A stretch of DNA of 64,000 nucleotides from Diphasiastrum complanatum (GCA_029204225.1 CM055108.1:26527303-26591302); one strand, 5' to 3'. Positions 21,310 through 33,357 are shown, counted from the stretch's first letter. The notes: a model not told the origin generated them from the letters alone. Translations and numbers: made by a program.

Positions 21310-23280
21310 TTTTACAACTTTAATAACAATTTTTTTAATTATAAAAGTAAACCTATATTTATAGAGTAACAAAGTACTTTGTGATGGACCTATTTTAAAT
21401 TTGATGGATAGTCAAAGTTTTAAGTATGCATCAAATCACAATTCTTTCCCTCATTTTCACTGCCACCGTTGGCTCGATTTGGGGTCCTTCCACTAAATTA
21501 TGCATAGGGAGGCATACGGGCTGCACACCTCCCAACCTCCTCTCCCAGTTCCCGGCTATGGTAAAAGTCCTTATAAAGAGTTTATATTTTCTATATGAGT
21601 CTCATGTAAACCTACACAGAATGATGAACACTGTCTCTTTTCCCTCAAATTCAGACACTTCTAGCTTCTTAACACAATAGATACCTTCCTTCCCTTTCTT
21701 GGATTTCACGTGTGGATATGAAATTGAACTATGTCGAATGTTCATCTTCCACTTCGAAACATAGGTTAATATCATAGTTACTATGTACTTCTTCCAAACA
21801 TCTACTTCCATCCTTCTAGTCCATGTCAATAATTTGTCTTTAATTATCAATGTCATTTCCAAAAGGATTCTACATAAGCTTTACTTCAACATGATCAAGT
21901 TCAATGCATATTGTAAATGCTTGAGCAAATTCAATTTTTTATTCATGTAAATGAAGTTGGTCAAGGTTTAGAAAAAGGGCTCAACAATACCAGCATGAAG
22001 TATTTTTTGCTTCCAGTTGTAAAATCAACTCTTGTTCTATGGAGTTTGTTATTAAAGAGGATTGTTGTCAGGAAGTTACCTAGTAAGAACATCATTAAGA
22101 TGTTTTCCAAGAAGATCGTTTTGGAGTAACATTGGACTTGGTCCAAGGAAAAAGGAGTACCTTTGAACCATTCTAATAAAGCCATCCTCGGGATTTTATT
22201 GAACTCTTGCTTTTGTCCAGTTAGAAGAAGTAAGCACCTCTAATCTTACAGAGCATATTCATGTAAGAGACTACATTTGTCCTTGGAGTTTCTACTCTTA
22301 TTTCTTATCATTATCCCAAAAACCAATTGGCATTTTCAAAAGATGACAATTCTAAAAAACCATAAACTCTTGTTGTTTGTGATATTTCAAATCCAATCCT
22401 AACACAATACTAAATTCCTTGTATTTGAAAATCATTTCTTACCATGATACCTTATGACCTTCTTGTTGTGACGGGCCTTCTTTTTGTAATGGCCTTGCAT
22501 AGCTCAATGAGGTCACATATGAGTGATAGGTTGTCTCATCAAAGTCCCATCATCTAAAACATGCTAATATTCATTGGCATTTATAGGTCTTCAATGTAGA
22601 ACCACTAGTTCCCTTCATATTGCTACAATTTTACGCACATTGTCGCATAAATACTCTATTATTAGACAGGCAATAGAGAGACAGTCTGACTTGTCAAAGT
22701 CTCCCGACTTGTCGGACTACTCCAACTTATCAGGGAAACCTGACTTGTCCGACTTGTCGACCAACAACCCGTAAGTTAATTGTGACTATAAGGGGATTGA
22801 GGCCCTTATGTGTATATGGTCATAATTAACGGTTGTAGGCCTAAATACACGGTGGTGGAGTTGGTATGGGTCTATCAGTGAGTCATTAGGGAACTGGACG
22901 ACGTGGCCCAGATAGGCTGCAGAGGTGTTCAGTGAGGTTTCACAGTGCAATACTAGTGGTGCATGGGCCTTGGAGGGTATAAGTATACCTGCTGGGCTCT
23001 CACTAGTGTATGCTTCATTTGTGATGAGTAGCTACATGCTGCTGGTGTGACTCCTCTTTCCATGACTCTGATTGATCCATATCTTGGGGGCTAGATCCGT
23101 ACGATCTAGGTTTGGTTGGGTTGGGTTGGTTTAACCTCCACCGGGCCCCATCAGTTGTTGCTTTGTATGGTATGCTTAGACTAGAATCCTGAGTTGAGAA
23201 CTTTATAGTTACAGATGATACTGGAAGCAATTGGTATATAGCATCAATATCCATGCATGGATTTTCAGAGTGCCATTTGT
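21310..23280. other. No supported gene; possible solo-LTR-like stretch
   Basis: AT-rich DNA without coding evidence. At 22683-22763 CCYGACTTGTC is repeated about five times. Around 22780-23160 a TATA-like GGGTATAAGTATACC followed by GT-rich DNA resembles an LTR promoter, but no termini or duplicate copy were found. Confidence 0.35.
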
Positions 23281-23286
23281 GAGAAA

Positions 23287-23500
23287 TTGTCAACTAGTTT
23301 GATGCATTTTGGTCTACGTTGATTATTTGGCAATTTAGGACAATATGCATTTCATACTTAGAGATAAATTTTATGAAGTTGTTTTTATCCTAAGTATATT
23401 TGAAATAATCACTTTTAGAAAGTGAGAAAAAGTAGAAAGTCGAGTTTGGACACATTCAAATTTAAATGCTAGATACTTTGAATCTAGTTCATAAAGCCAA
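23287..23500 (+). repeat. Direct repeat, copy 1 (before RT fragment)
   Basis: About 213 bp starting TTGTCAACTAGTTTGAT and ending CTAGTTCAT is repeated at 24619-24829 with roughly 90% identity by eye. In the second copy this is the natural end of the RNase H frame and the DNA just beyond it. Copy 1 stands directly before the reverse-transcriptase fragment, in the wrong place for normal element order. Confidence 0.85.
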
Positions 23501-23507
23501 ATCATGT

Positions 23508-24654
23508 TTGTCTTCTACAAAAGAGTTTGTATGGTCTTAAGCAAGCACCAAGGAGTTGGTATGCTAAGCTTAACACATTTTTACTCTCTCAAAATTTTGT
23601 CATGAGTGATTATAATCATTCATTATATTTTAGATTTGCTGGAAGTGATGATACTATCTTGCTAATCTATGTGGATGATATCATCTTGAGTGGTGGAAAC
23701 AATCAAGATGTTAATGATTATCAAGAGTGCTCTCAAGAAGGAGTTTGAGGTGCATGATCTTGGTCATTTGCATTACATTTTAGGAATAGAAGTGATTAGA
23801 TCTTTTCAATCTACTTTTATTTGTCAAGAGAAGTATGCTAATTCTATTCTAAGAAGATTTCATATGGTAGATGCAAAATGTTGTGATATACCTATGAAGT
23901 CAAATGTAAAGCTAACTATAAGAGGTAATGAAAGATCCTTTGAGGACATTACTCTCTATAGAAAACTAGTCAGTTCACTTATATATCTAATCATCAACAG
24001 ACCAGATCTAAGCTATTGTGTTGGTAGATTAGGCCAATTTATGCAAGATCCTAGTGAGGGGCATGGGAAGATAGGGAAAAGAGTTTTGAGATACATCATG
24101 GGAACTCGAGATTTTGGCATATTGTATGAGGGATCATTACCTAACTTGTATGGTTCTTCAGATTCGACTTTGTTGGAAATCAAATGGATAGAAAATACAT
24201 AAGTGCACATTGTATTTTCATAGTTGATGGAGCTATATCATGGATGTCGAAGAAACAAGCCACTATCTCATTGTCATCTAGTGAGGCCGAGTACAAAGCC
24301 CTTACTCATTGCACAAAGGAGAGGATATGGATCGAGAGGATCATCAAGGATATTAATTTGCTGGATTTTTCAGAGAGGCCAATCATCTTTTGTGACAACC
24401 TATCATCCCAAAAGTTGGCAAGCAATCCTATCTTTCATGCTAGGAGCAAGCATATTGAGGTGGCATATCACTTTGTGAGAGAACAAGTCATGGCAAAGGA
24501 GGTGGAACTTCAACATGTGTCTTCAAAGGAATGTGTAGCTGATATCTTCACCAAAGCTCTTGGAAAAGACTTGTTTACAAAGCATAGAACTTCACTTGGA
24601 GTATTCTCAAAGTCTATATTGTCAACTAGTTTGATCTATTTTGGTCTATGCTGA
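23508..24654 (+). pseudogene. Copia reverse transcriptase C-half and RNase H
   Basis: The frame opens with S-L-Y-G-L-K-Q-A-P-R-S-W-Y and continues to L-L-I-Y-V-D-D-I-I-L-S-G (23660). After a frameshift near 23700 it reads F-E-V-H-D-L-G-H-L-H-Y-I-L-G-I-E and R-P-D-L-S-Y-C-V-G. After a second break near 24180 RNase H follows: I-S-L-S-S-S-E-A-E-Y, F-C-D-N, H-I-E-V-A-Y-H-F-V, and A-D-I-F-T-K-A-L near 24545. The N-terminal half of the RT, the integrase and gag are absent. Only two frameshifts over 1.1 kb suggests fairly recent decay. Confidence 0.9.
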
Positions 24655-24829
24655 TTATTTGGCAATTTAGGCCAATATGCATTTCATACTTAGAGATAAA
24701 CTTTATGAAATTATTTTTAGCCTAAGTACATTTGAGATTACCACTTTTAGAAAGTAAAGGAAAATAGAAAGTCGAGTTTGGACACATTCAAATTTGAAAG
24801 TTAGATACATTGAATCTAGTTCATATTGT
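24619..24829 (+). repeat. Direct repeat, copy 2 (after RNase H)
   Basis: Second copy of the segment at 23287-23500. It begins within the last codons of RNase H and runs up to the presumed LTR start near 24827. Confidence 0.85.
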
Positions 24830-25711
24830 GATAGGATTTTTGATCTAGAAGTTTCTATGGAGGGCAACCAAGCTCATTAATGAGGCATGGATCTGTTATG
24901 AATAGATGCACACTCGTGGGAAGAGGATGATCTTTTCTCTCTTATCTCACTTCATGCTTATGAATTCTCTTGGGTTCATCTATCCATTGGTGCACTATAT
25001 TGATGATATCTTGCAATTTTGTGTGTAAAATGCTTTGATTTATGGTTCATTGAGTTGACACGTGTGAGATATAGTAACCTACTATTTTTGTACGGACAGC
25101 AACTTCATTTTATGATATGTTTGATGTTTGATCAATATCTTGTTGAGTTTGCATCTCTTTCATTAAGTATATGTCGATTTTCTACATTGCCAATGGTGCT
25201 ATTTGTGTCGTCTTTCTAAACCGAAGATCAATAGATGTTTTTGAATCTTAGTGATTCATAAAATCTTCACACCATTTTAAACCTCTCTTGTAATGATTAG
25301 TTAATCAATCTTGTAATCTCACTTGGTGAGACATAAGTATAGGCTAGAACTTAGAATAGAAGTAATGAAGTTGTAGCAAAGAGTAGCAAGATCAAATAGA
25401 GATCTTTAAGAAGCAGAAATAGATTCCTACACTATTATGAGTCAAAATTGGTTTCTCTCTCTACTTGAGTTCTTGATTGTGAATTCTCTCTCTACTTGAG
25501 AGGAAGGCATTTTCATACCTAGTTTTGTGTTGTACAAGTCTCCACACGTGTGAATGTACAGGTATAGATGATTTATGCATGGTAGAAAGTGCTCTTTCCT
25601 TAGATTGATGGAATAGATCTGGTTTTCAATCTATGTGTGATCTATGTGCAATCACCACATCTTAGGAGATCTATCATACTCTTTTGGGCACTCCTACACG
25701 TGCAAATTTCA
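24827..25711 (+). mobile_element. Probable copia LTR
   Basis: This starts TGTGATAGG about 175 bp after RNase H and ends TTTCA just before a primer binding site at 25715. Such a unit could be the 3' LTR of the RT/RNase H element and also the 5' LTR of the sequence to its right (a shared LTR). No second copy was seen, so the limits are inferred. Confidence 0.45.
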
Positions 25712-25714
25712 ACT

Positions 25715-25726
25715 TGGTATCAGAGC
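25715..25726 (+). other. Primer binding site (initiator-Met tRNA)
   Basis: TGGTATCAGAGC with a 3-bp spacer after the presumed LTR end at 25711. Confidence 0.8.
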
Positions 25727-25921
25727 TAACCTAAGATATCCATGCATATGTCAGTTTGATGTGAAAATTTGCTTGAAATCAAGATTTTGTGAGTGTAGAT
25801 TCATCTTCTTGTCTATCTTCATGATTTTAGGATCAAGAAGGATCATAATTATTGTGAATGGACCTGATCTAGTACTTTATGAAATTCAGTGCTTAGACAC
25901 GTGTGAAGGACATCCAACTTT

Positions 25922-26839
25922 GACCAAGTGGCTTAAGGAGGAGGCTTCTCCACACATGGTTTTAAGGAGATCTTCAAGAGGCAAGGACGAGTCTTTGGGG
26001 CTCACAATAAATGGAAAATAGGGGCAATTTTCAGGTTGTATCTACTTCAACACATTTACATTTGCTTCTCTTCCATTATTTGATGTACCATCTTGCTTTA
26101 TTGAGATTTCTACATCTCAAAGTTCAAGTAAGGCAATACTAGTTTTGTATGATGCCTATTGTATGGACATATTTCTAGTCATTGATGGCTTAGATATGTT
26201 TCTAAAACATTTTGAAAGCAAGAGGTTGTGTCATCAAATGTATGCCCTTGGATTTAGAAAGAGCAAGAATGAGTTTGTTACTCGTAGTTTGAAAAATCAT
26301 GTTTTTACATGTTATGAGACATTTTGTAAATTTCTCTTGAGATTAAGTGAATCATCCTTGAAGGAGAGTTACATACTTGAGCAAGTATTTTGCCTCAAGA
26401 AGATCAAGATAATGTTTGATTTCAAGATTAGATTCATCATGGAAAAAGTTCATAGTATGTGGACTAGTCAAGCTAGAATTGAAAATCTTGATAATCATCA
26501 CATTTGCTCATCTTATGATCTTGATATTTATAATCTTTATGAGGCATGGAAGCCTCGGATTTCTCACTTTATGATGCAGCCATCTTCATCGAAGTGGAGT
26601 TTACAAGTCAAATATTATCATCAAGCATGGAGAAAAATCAAAGATATGGTGGCAAATTGCTCTTCAAGGAAGGTTGCAAATGATTTCTACCAAAAAAATC
26701 TTATCATGGTTATGGTGAAGGTGCTCCTATGGAGGATCCCTCAGCTGGTTTTCATATCATGCATACCAAAGGATCCACTCAACAAGTTTCATAAGCTCCT
26801 TGGTTGATCTACTACCTTATCAAGCTAGTTTTTGAGGAG
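25922..26839 (+). mobile_element. Element A internal region, non-autonomous copia-like
   Basis: From about 25922 the DNA matches element J at 53026-53940 (opposite strand) almost base for base. It contains the 220-codon ORF listed separately and ends in a polypurine tract TTTTTGAGGAG (26829-26839) before the LTR start TGTGAAAAATTAGC at 26840. The gag found in J is missing here: the join near 25922 goes straight from leader-like DNA to the J-like 3' part, so A carries a large internal deletion. Confidence 0.75.
26145..26807 (+). CDS. 220-residue ORF of unknown function carried by element A
   Basis: An intact frame ends 32 bp before the 3' LTR. The product has alternating aromatic/basic composition, with phrases such as G-F-R-K-S-K-N-E-F-V-T-R and Y-N-L-Y-E-A-W-K-P-R, and no gag, protease, integrase, RT or RNase H motif. 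A copy with only about three residue differences lies in element J (53058-53720). Retention of an open frame in both copies is compatible with recent amplification or with a function; the sequence alone cannot separate these. Confidence 0.6.
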   Translation: MYDAYCMDIFLVIDGLDMFLKHFESKRLCHQMYALGFRKSKNEFVTRSLKNHVFTCYETFCKFLLRLSESSLKESYILEQVFCLKKIKIMFDFKIRFIMEKVHSMWTSQARIENLDNHHICSSYDLDIYNLYEAWKPRISHFMMQPSSSKWSLQVKYYHQAWRKIKDMVANCSSRKVANDFYQKNLIMVMVKVLLWRIPQLVFISCIPKDPLNKFHKLLG

Positions 26840-27036
26840 TGTGAAAAATTAGCAAAATCTAGCTTGGCTATTTTGTATTTCCTTGTTTATGGGTAAATCT
26901 CACACACGTATGTAGAAGTGCTATTTATAATTATACAAAACATATCAGCAGGAAACTCTATAGAGCTCCATAAGTAGCATGACGTGGTTTAGGTTAAGAA
27001 ATCACGTCTCCAAAACCTAAATCATATCGGCCTTTG
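26840..27036 (+). mobile_element. Element A 3' LTR, left part (split by element B)
   Basis: This begins TGTGAAAAATTAGCAAAATC right after the polypurine tract and matches the J LTR. It is interrupted at 27036/27037 by element B and resumes at 31576 (TGTAGGATTCAGAG...), continuing in step with J to about 31628. Confidence 0.85.
27032..27036. other. Target-site duplication of element B (left)
   Basis: CTTTG directly precedes the 5' LTR and is repeated at 31576-31580 after the 3' LTR: a 5-bp duplication as made by copia integrase. Confidence 0.93.
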
Positions 27037-27737
27037 TGTGAAGAATTGCCAAAAATTGGCAAATCTAGCTTGATCAAAAACCATGTAGAATAGTGTAAAT
27101 TGTGTACACAAGTGGGTCCCACACATGTGAGGCCATGATTCCACGTGGGAAACCCATCCTAATGTAGGTTAGATCAATTCAAGAGAGTTGGTCATGTCTA
27201 TTTGGTGGTCATCCCTACTTTATAGGACCTACACCTAAGTTTAAGGTGAAAATTTGACCAACTAGCTACCTACCAAGCATAACTCTAGGAAATAGACTAG
27301 GGTTTCATTTTAGGTCAAGGAGAGTGAGTTAACTTCCTTATTACATGCTAGAAATCCACCTAACTTCAAGAAGGAAGTCGAATTTGGTATGTATTCTCTC
27401 TCTCCATAGTGAGAAGATAGAAAATTTTTGGAGCTCATTGGCAATCTCAAGCTAGTTCACTATGTACATTGAGTTTTTGTGATCCAAATGAAACCAAATC
27501 AATTTCTACTTGTTTCTCAGGTTGAAGGCCGTACTACAGCCTGTAGTACACACGTGTGGGCTCTTATTTCAATGTTTATCAATGCTTTTGATTGTTAATG
27601 CTTGTTGTTTGTCAAATTGCCAATCTAGATCAACTTTTTTGTGTCTAGTTTTTTGATAGATTGTTAAGCAAGCATCCAATCACTCTTGTGGATCTTTTGT
27701 AGATCCATTTATGGTCCTAAAGTACAATACTTTCACA
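27037..27737 (+). repeat. Element B 5' LTR (701 bp)
   Basis: TGTGAAGAATTGCC ... ACTTTCACA, bounded by TG and CA. It is 21 bp longer than the 3' LTR, an indel near 27640-27665. Confidence 0.93.
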
Positions 27738-27749
27738 TGGTATCAGAGC
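27738..27749 (+). other. Element B primer binding site
   Basis: TGGTATCAGAGC abuts the 5' LTR with no spacer. Confidence 0.9.
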
Positions 27750-28163
27750 CAAGTATAAGATCATAAGCCATTGATCTAATGCAAATCCATTTTTAGCAAG
27801 TTTTGGTGCTAAAAACTAGTATTGAGAGGGCAAGCTAAAATCTTGATTTCGGTGAGGAGATTCATCCCAAACTTGGTAGGGGTCCAAATCCGTACTCTCC
27901 ACATGTGTGGGCACCTCTGAACCTACATTTAATTCATGGTATTCATTTGATCCAAAAAAATTCAATTTGTGATGGTGTAATTATTGGTGGAGATCCTAGG
28001 ATAATCTACCAAGATCATTTGCCATTGATTAGGTTTGAATTTGTTTCATGGAATCTAATTAATCTAGGCTGAGTTCAAGTCCTATTAAGGTTAAAAACAG
28101 GTCTTGAAAGTACACCAAGAAGGAAGAAAGGGATTAAGTCATTTTTTTGTCCAATAGCCAAAA

Positions 28164-28507
28164 TTGGCAAGATTTGATTGTAAGTAAATTTCACATCATC
28201 TTATCTTCATTCCAACTTTGTGAAGGAGTGCTAAAACTGAGATTATAAGTCCATTTTTTGGATTAGAAATCTAATTTGAGTGAAAAACTACAAGAGAGAG
28301 ACCTTAGTGAGTTTCTAGAGACAATCAAATCCATTTCTTGGCAAGATTTGTTTGAAAGTAGTTTTCACTTCATCTTATCTTCATTCCAGCTTTGTGAGGG
28401 AGTGATAGAACTGTTATTATAAGTCCATTTGTTGGATTAGAAATAAAATTTGAGTGAAACACTGCAAGTGTGAGACCTTTGTGAGTTTTGTCAATCAAAT
28501 CTATTTC
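28164..28507 (+). repeat. 174-bp tandem duplication in element B leader
   Basis: Two imperfect head-to-tail copies (28164-28337 and 28338-28507), each starting TTGGCAAGATTTG and containing CATCTTATCTTCATTCC and GTGAGACC-type phrases, occupy the untranslated leader just upstream of the gag ATG at 28532. Confidence 0.85.
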
Positions 28508-28531
28508 TTGTTTGTAGAAGTCACTAGTAAG

Positions 28532-29719
28532 ATGGGATCTGCTGGAGCATACCTTCTAGAAGCTAGTGAGAGATTGAATTTTACAAATTATGCTATTTGG
28601 AAGGCTAGGATGGAGTCACTCTTGGTGCTCCAAGACCTTCATGAGTTCTTGATTGAAGATGAAGATGAACCTCTAGGTGCACAAGAGTTAGCTAGATACA
28701 AGAAGAGATCTAGGCTTGCACTTCATTGTGTGAAGATGAATGTGAGCAATGATTTGTTGAGAGAAGTATCAGCATGTACTAGTGCTAAAGAGGCTTGGGA
28801 GTCTTTAAAATTAATCTATGAATCTAGTAACACTTCAAGAGTACTCATGCTTAGAAATCAGATTTTGCAAAGCATGAAGAGAAGTGAGGAGAGTGCACAA
28901 GATTATGTACTCAGAATCAAGTCTCTAAATAGGGAGTTGGCTTCCATTGGAGAGAAGATTCATGATGGAGAGCTTGTACAAATTGTTCTTAATGGTCTAG
29001 GAGATGACTTTGCAAATTTGGTCCAAATTTTTGCCATCCAAGACACTTTGCCAACTATAGAAAAACTTCACAGTGTATTAGTGGCTGAAGAGTGTAGGAT
29101 GCTCCATGCAAAATCTAGGATGAGTTCCTTGTCTTTGCAGGATGGTGATGAGAAAGCCAATTTCTCATTCAAGGGCAAAAAGAAGACCAATGGAAGGAAT
29201 AAGCATCCAAAGGAGGCCAAAGAAGAGGATGATGCATCAAGCTCAAAGGACAAGTCAAAGCAGAAATGCTTCTTTTGTGGAAAGAAGGGGCATTATGCAT
29301 CTGACTGCTACAAGAGGCTAAGTGCACAAGTGGAGGAGGACAAACAAGGAAACCTTGCAAAGGAGGAGGAGGAGGATAAAGTAGATGTATTCTTGATGGC
29401 ATCTACATCCTCACCAACAAGCAATAGCAATTCAAGAGACAATTGGTGGATCGACAGTGGGGCTAGCTCCCACATGTCTTGTGAAAAGGACTTTTTCTCA
29501 ACCTTACACTCTTTCAATGATTCTAAAAAGTTTGTCTTTACTGCAAATGATGAAGAGTGTAGGGTAGATGGTGTTGGCACCATCTCTTTGTATCTAGAAT
29601 CCTCAAAATGCATGGATCTAGAAAATGTCCTTTATGTACCATCAATCACCAAGAATATGCTTAGCGTTGGTCTACTCTTAGAAAGTGGTTTGGATGTCCA
29701 CTTTAAGCATGGTGTTTGA
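28532..29719 (+). CDS. Element B gag-protease
   Basis: From ATG 28532 a frame of about 395 codons encodes copia gag: N-F-T-N-Y-A-I-W-K-A-R-M near residue 20 and a UBN2 core to about residue 210. It is followed by a Lys/Glu-rich linker, zinc knuckle C-F-F-C-G-K-K-G-H-Y-A-S-D-C (29269-29310), and retroviral-type aspartic protease motif W-W-I-D-S-G-A-S-S-H-M (about 29443-29475). A TGA at 29717-29719 interrupts; the same frame continues for 64 codons with recognisable protease-tail sequence (F-K-H-G-R-L-F-K-L-E), stops once more (TAG 29909) and then runs to 30688. The virus-like-particle and maturation functions are therefore present; the polymerase is not. Confidence 0.88.
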   Translation: MGSAGAYLLEASERLNFTNYAIWKARMESLLVLQDLHEFLIEDEDEPLGAQELARYKKRSRLALHCVKMNVSNDLLREVSACTSAKEAWESLKLIYESSNTSRVLMLRNQILQSMKRSEESAQDYVLRIKSLNRELASIGEKIHDGELVQIVLNGLGDDFANLVQIFAIQDTLPTIEKLHSVLVAEECRMLHAKSRMSSLSLQDGDEKANFSFKGKKKTNGRNKHPKEAKEEDDASSSKDKSKQKCFFCGKKGHYASDCYKRLSAQVEEDKQGNLAKEEEEDKVDVFLMASTSSPTSNSNSRDNWWIDSGASSHMSCEKDFFSTLHSFNDSKKFVFTANDEECRVDGVGTISLYLESSKCMDLENVLYVPSITKNMLSVGLLLESGLDVHFKHGV

Positions 29720-29920
29720 TTCATCTTGAAGAATGATGTTTGCATTGCAAAGGGATTTAAACATGGAAGATTGTTCAAGTTGGAAGCTAGTGTTTCTTTT
29801 GAAAGAATGAGCTTGGCAAAGGAGGAGATCACTCAAGAGGAGATCTTGGCAAAGTGTGATCTTGCTTGCATTGAGGAGGAGCATCAAAAGGAGAAAGATC
29901 TTGAGGATTAGCCTCAAATC

Positions 29921-30688
29921 ATGAGAGTTCCAATGGAGTCCTCAATGACAATGGCCGAGTCATCAAATTGCATGCAAATTGTCCATTCAAGTGTGCATCT
30001 TGCAAGGGTGGTGAGCATTGGAGAGTCTACTATCTTTGAATACTTTTTGGAAAGTAGTAGTAGACATGAGGTGACTTGTTTCTTATCTTTAAGGTCCATG
30101 GTGTTTATTACTTTGTATGACAAGACAATGAAATGGGATGCTTTGAAATCTACATTTGTTGTTGATAAAGCAATTTCATTGGATAACTATTTTTGTAATA
30201 GTTTGAATAGAGTCATAAAAGATGAAACATCATTTGCTTTGGAAATCTTTGTGTCCACATGCTTTGTGCATGATCATTCCAATGTAAGGACCAAAGATTA
30301 TCCTATTTCAATGATAGGAATAATGGTAGTGTTTTGCTCTTCAAGTAGAGATTCTAGAATCTACTTGTTTTCAACCAAAGAATTTGTCAATGGTGGAAAT
30401 GTGATCTTTCAAGAGTGGAAGATTTGTAAACTTGAAGAAGCACCTTTGGATCAACACCTTATTCAATTCATTGATGTTTTGGAGTCAAGTCAAGTGGAGG
30501 ATCAAGCTCAAGATCCAAGGACTCCAAGAAGAATCTTGAGTATCAAGATGGAGCCATCAAGGCTCAATCATATGGATCAAGCAAGGCAAGTTGTCTTTGG
30601 CAACATTATTTATGCACTTAATATTTTAATTGATGTATCTTCAAGTGCACAAAATGCCTTGGAATCCATGGCTTGGCATGATGTTTAG
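29921..30688 (+). CDS. Element B C-terminal ORF, unknown function (255 aa)
   Basis: In frame with gag-protease after the two stops, this 255-codon frame takes the place where integrase and reverse transcriptase should be. It has no HHCC, DDE, YVDD or RNase H motif. Notable phrases are F-E-Y-F-L-E-S-S-S-R-H-E-V-T-C-F and D-Y-P-I-S-M-I-G-I. Like the 220-residue ORF in A/J it ends roughly 200 bp or less before the polypurine tract. It may be a degenerated remnant, a captured host segment or an element-specific protein. Confidence 0.5.
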   Translation: MRVPMESSMTMAESSNCMQIVHSSVHLARVVSIGESTIFEYFLESSSRHEVTCFLSLRSMVFITLYDKTMKWDALKSTFVVDKAISLDNYFCNSLNRVIKDETSFALEIFVSTCFVHDHSNVRTKDYPISMIGIMVVFCSSSRDSRIYLFSTKEFVNGGNVIFQEWKICKLEEAPLDQHLIQFIDVLESSQVEDQAQDPRTPRRILSIKMEPSRLNHMDQARQVVFGNIIYALNILIDVSSSAQNALESMAWHDV

Positions 30689-30895
30689 TTTTGAAGTGTG
30701 CTACATGTATATAGACACATTTATGGAACATCTTGTAAGGGATCCTCTAAGAGATGGTGAAAGACCTTTCATGGACATCATTCTCTATTGGAGTCTCAAA
30801 AGTTCCTTGTTTGTAGCTGGATTTTTTAGACACTTCTAAAAGCTTTCATTGATCTATCAAGAGAGTTGTAAATAGATCAAGCTAAATTTGAGGAG

Positions 30896-31575
30896 TGTGA
30901 AGAATTGCCAAAAATTGGCAAATCTAGCTTGATCAAAAACCATGTAGAATAGTGTAAATTGTGTACACAAGTGGGTCCCACACATGTGAGGCCATGATGC
31001 CACGTGGGAAACCCATCCTAATGTAGGTTAGGTCAAGTCAAGGGAGCTGGTCATGTCTATTTGGTGGTCATCCCTACTTTATAGGACCTACACCTAAGTT
31101 TAAGGTGAAAATTTGACCAACTAGCTACCTACCAAGCATAACTCTAGGAAATAGACTAGGGTTTCATTTTAGGTCAAGGAGAGTGAGTTAACTCCCTTAT
31201 TACATGCTGGAAATCCACCTAACTTCAAGAAGGAAGTCGAATTTGGTATGTATTCCCTCTCTCCATAGTGAGAAGATAGAAAATTTTTGGAGCTCATTGG
31301 CAATCTCAAGCTAGTTCACTATGTACATTGAGTTTTTGTGATCCAAATGAAACCAAATCAATTTCTACTTGTTTCTCAGGTTGAAGGCCGTACTATAGCC
31401 TGTAGTACACACATGTGGGCTGGGATTTCAATGTTTATCAATGCTTTTGATTGTTAATGCTTGTTGTTTGTCAAATTGCCAATCTAGATCAACTTTTTTG
31501 TTTAAGCAAGCATCCAATCACTCTTGTGGATCTTTTGTAGATCCATTTATGGTCCTAAAGTATAGTACTTTCACA
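30896..31575 (+). repeat. Element B 3' LTR (680 bp)
   Basis: It begins TGTGAAGAATTGCC directly after AAATTTGAGGAG and ends ACTTTCACA, followed by the second CTTTG duplication at 31576-31580. Confidence 0.93.
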
Positions 31576-31580
31576 CTTTG

Positions 31581-31628
31581 TGTAGGATTCAGAGATTACA
31601 ATACAAGAATATCACAAAGAACAAATCC
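31581..31628 (+). mobile_element. Element A 3' LTR, right part
   Basis: TGTAGGATTCAGAG...AACAAATC continues the A LTR where B interrupted it, matching J. Similarity to J stops at 31628, so the remaining roughly 350 bp of the LTR are deleted or replaced. Confidence 0.75.
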
Positions 31629-32806
<1,178 letters not shown>

Positions 32807-33019
32807 GTTCTAGTGATGAAATTACAAAAATATTCGATTAACTCGAGCAATGCCTCTGGGTATGGCTCCAACATGAGCTCTACTCGAGTAATCTAAGAAA
32901 ATTTCCACAACTATCCCAAAGGATTTGAAAAAGAATTTGTTGTAACTAGAGCACTGCTCGGGTTATCTAGTTCATTCTTGCAATAAGCTTCAGATTGTGA
33001 TAAGATGTAAATAGGATTC

Positions 33020-33355
33020 TAGCGCTCGTGACGAAGCTTTCAATTGGTTAAGTCCGATGTAAGTCAGACCGCTTGCTTGGAATGGATGTTACTCGTTTGT
33101 AACGAAGCTTTGAGTTGGTCAAGTTTGATGTATGTCGGGCGGCTTGCTTGGAGGGAAGTCACCCACATCGGGACCCCCGATCTGGCATGGCGCCAGGTTG
33201 GATCTCAATGTTGGTTTTCGGAACTTCAAGTTGGTTAAGTCTGATTGTTGTTGGCGAGTTGGCTGCTTGTATGTCAAGTGGGTTTGGATGGCAAGAGTTG
33301 AAGGCTGGGAAGCTAAGTCGTGGTTCCCGGCTCCCTTTGGGATGCCTGCGCTACA
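33020..33355 (+). mobile_element. Truncated LTR of family E (+)
   Basis: About 336 bp, from AGCGCTCGTGACGAAGC to CTGCGCTACA, match the 3' part of the full LTR at 40401-41286. A primer site follows at 33358, so this is the 3' portion of a 5' LTR whose first roughly 550 bp are missing. Confidence 0.85.
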
Positions 33356-33357
33356 TG

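Larger units (their letters stand above)
27037..31575 (+). mobile_element. Element B: complete non-autonomous LTR retrotransposon (4.54 kb)
   Basis: Structure in order: 5' LTR 27037-27737, primer site 27738, leader with a tandem duplication, gag-protease frame, extra C-terminal frame, polypurine tract (AAATTTGAGGAG, 30884-30895), 3' LTR 30896-31575, and CTTTG target duplications outside. It lacks integrase, reverse transcriptase and RNase H, so transposition would need enzymes from a related autonomous copia element. It is nested in the 3' LTR of element A. The two LTRs differ by roughly 15 substitutions plus a 21-bp indel by eye (about 2%), so the insertion is young relative to its surroundings. 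Confidence 0.93.

Noticed and set aside
22780..23160. Solo LTR with TATA box
   Set aside because: TATA-like box and composition fit, but no TG/CA ends, second copy or target duplication could be identified.
27738..27749. tRNA genes at TGGTATCAGAGC sites
   Set aside because: Only the 12-nt primer complement is present; no tRNA body, and each sits next to an LTR.
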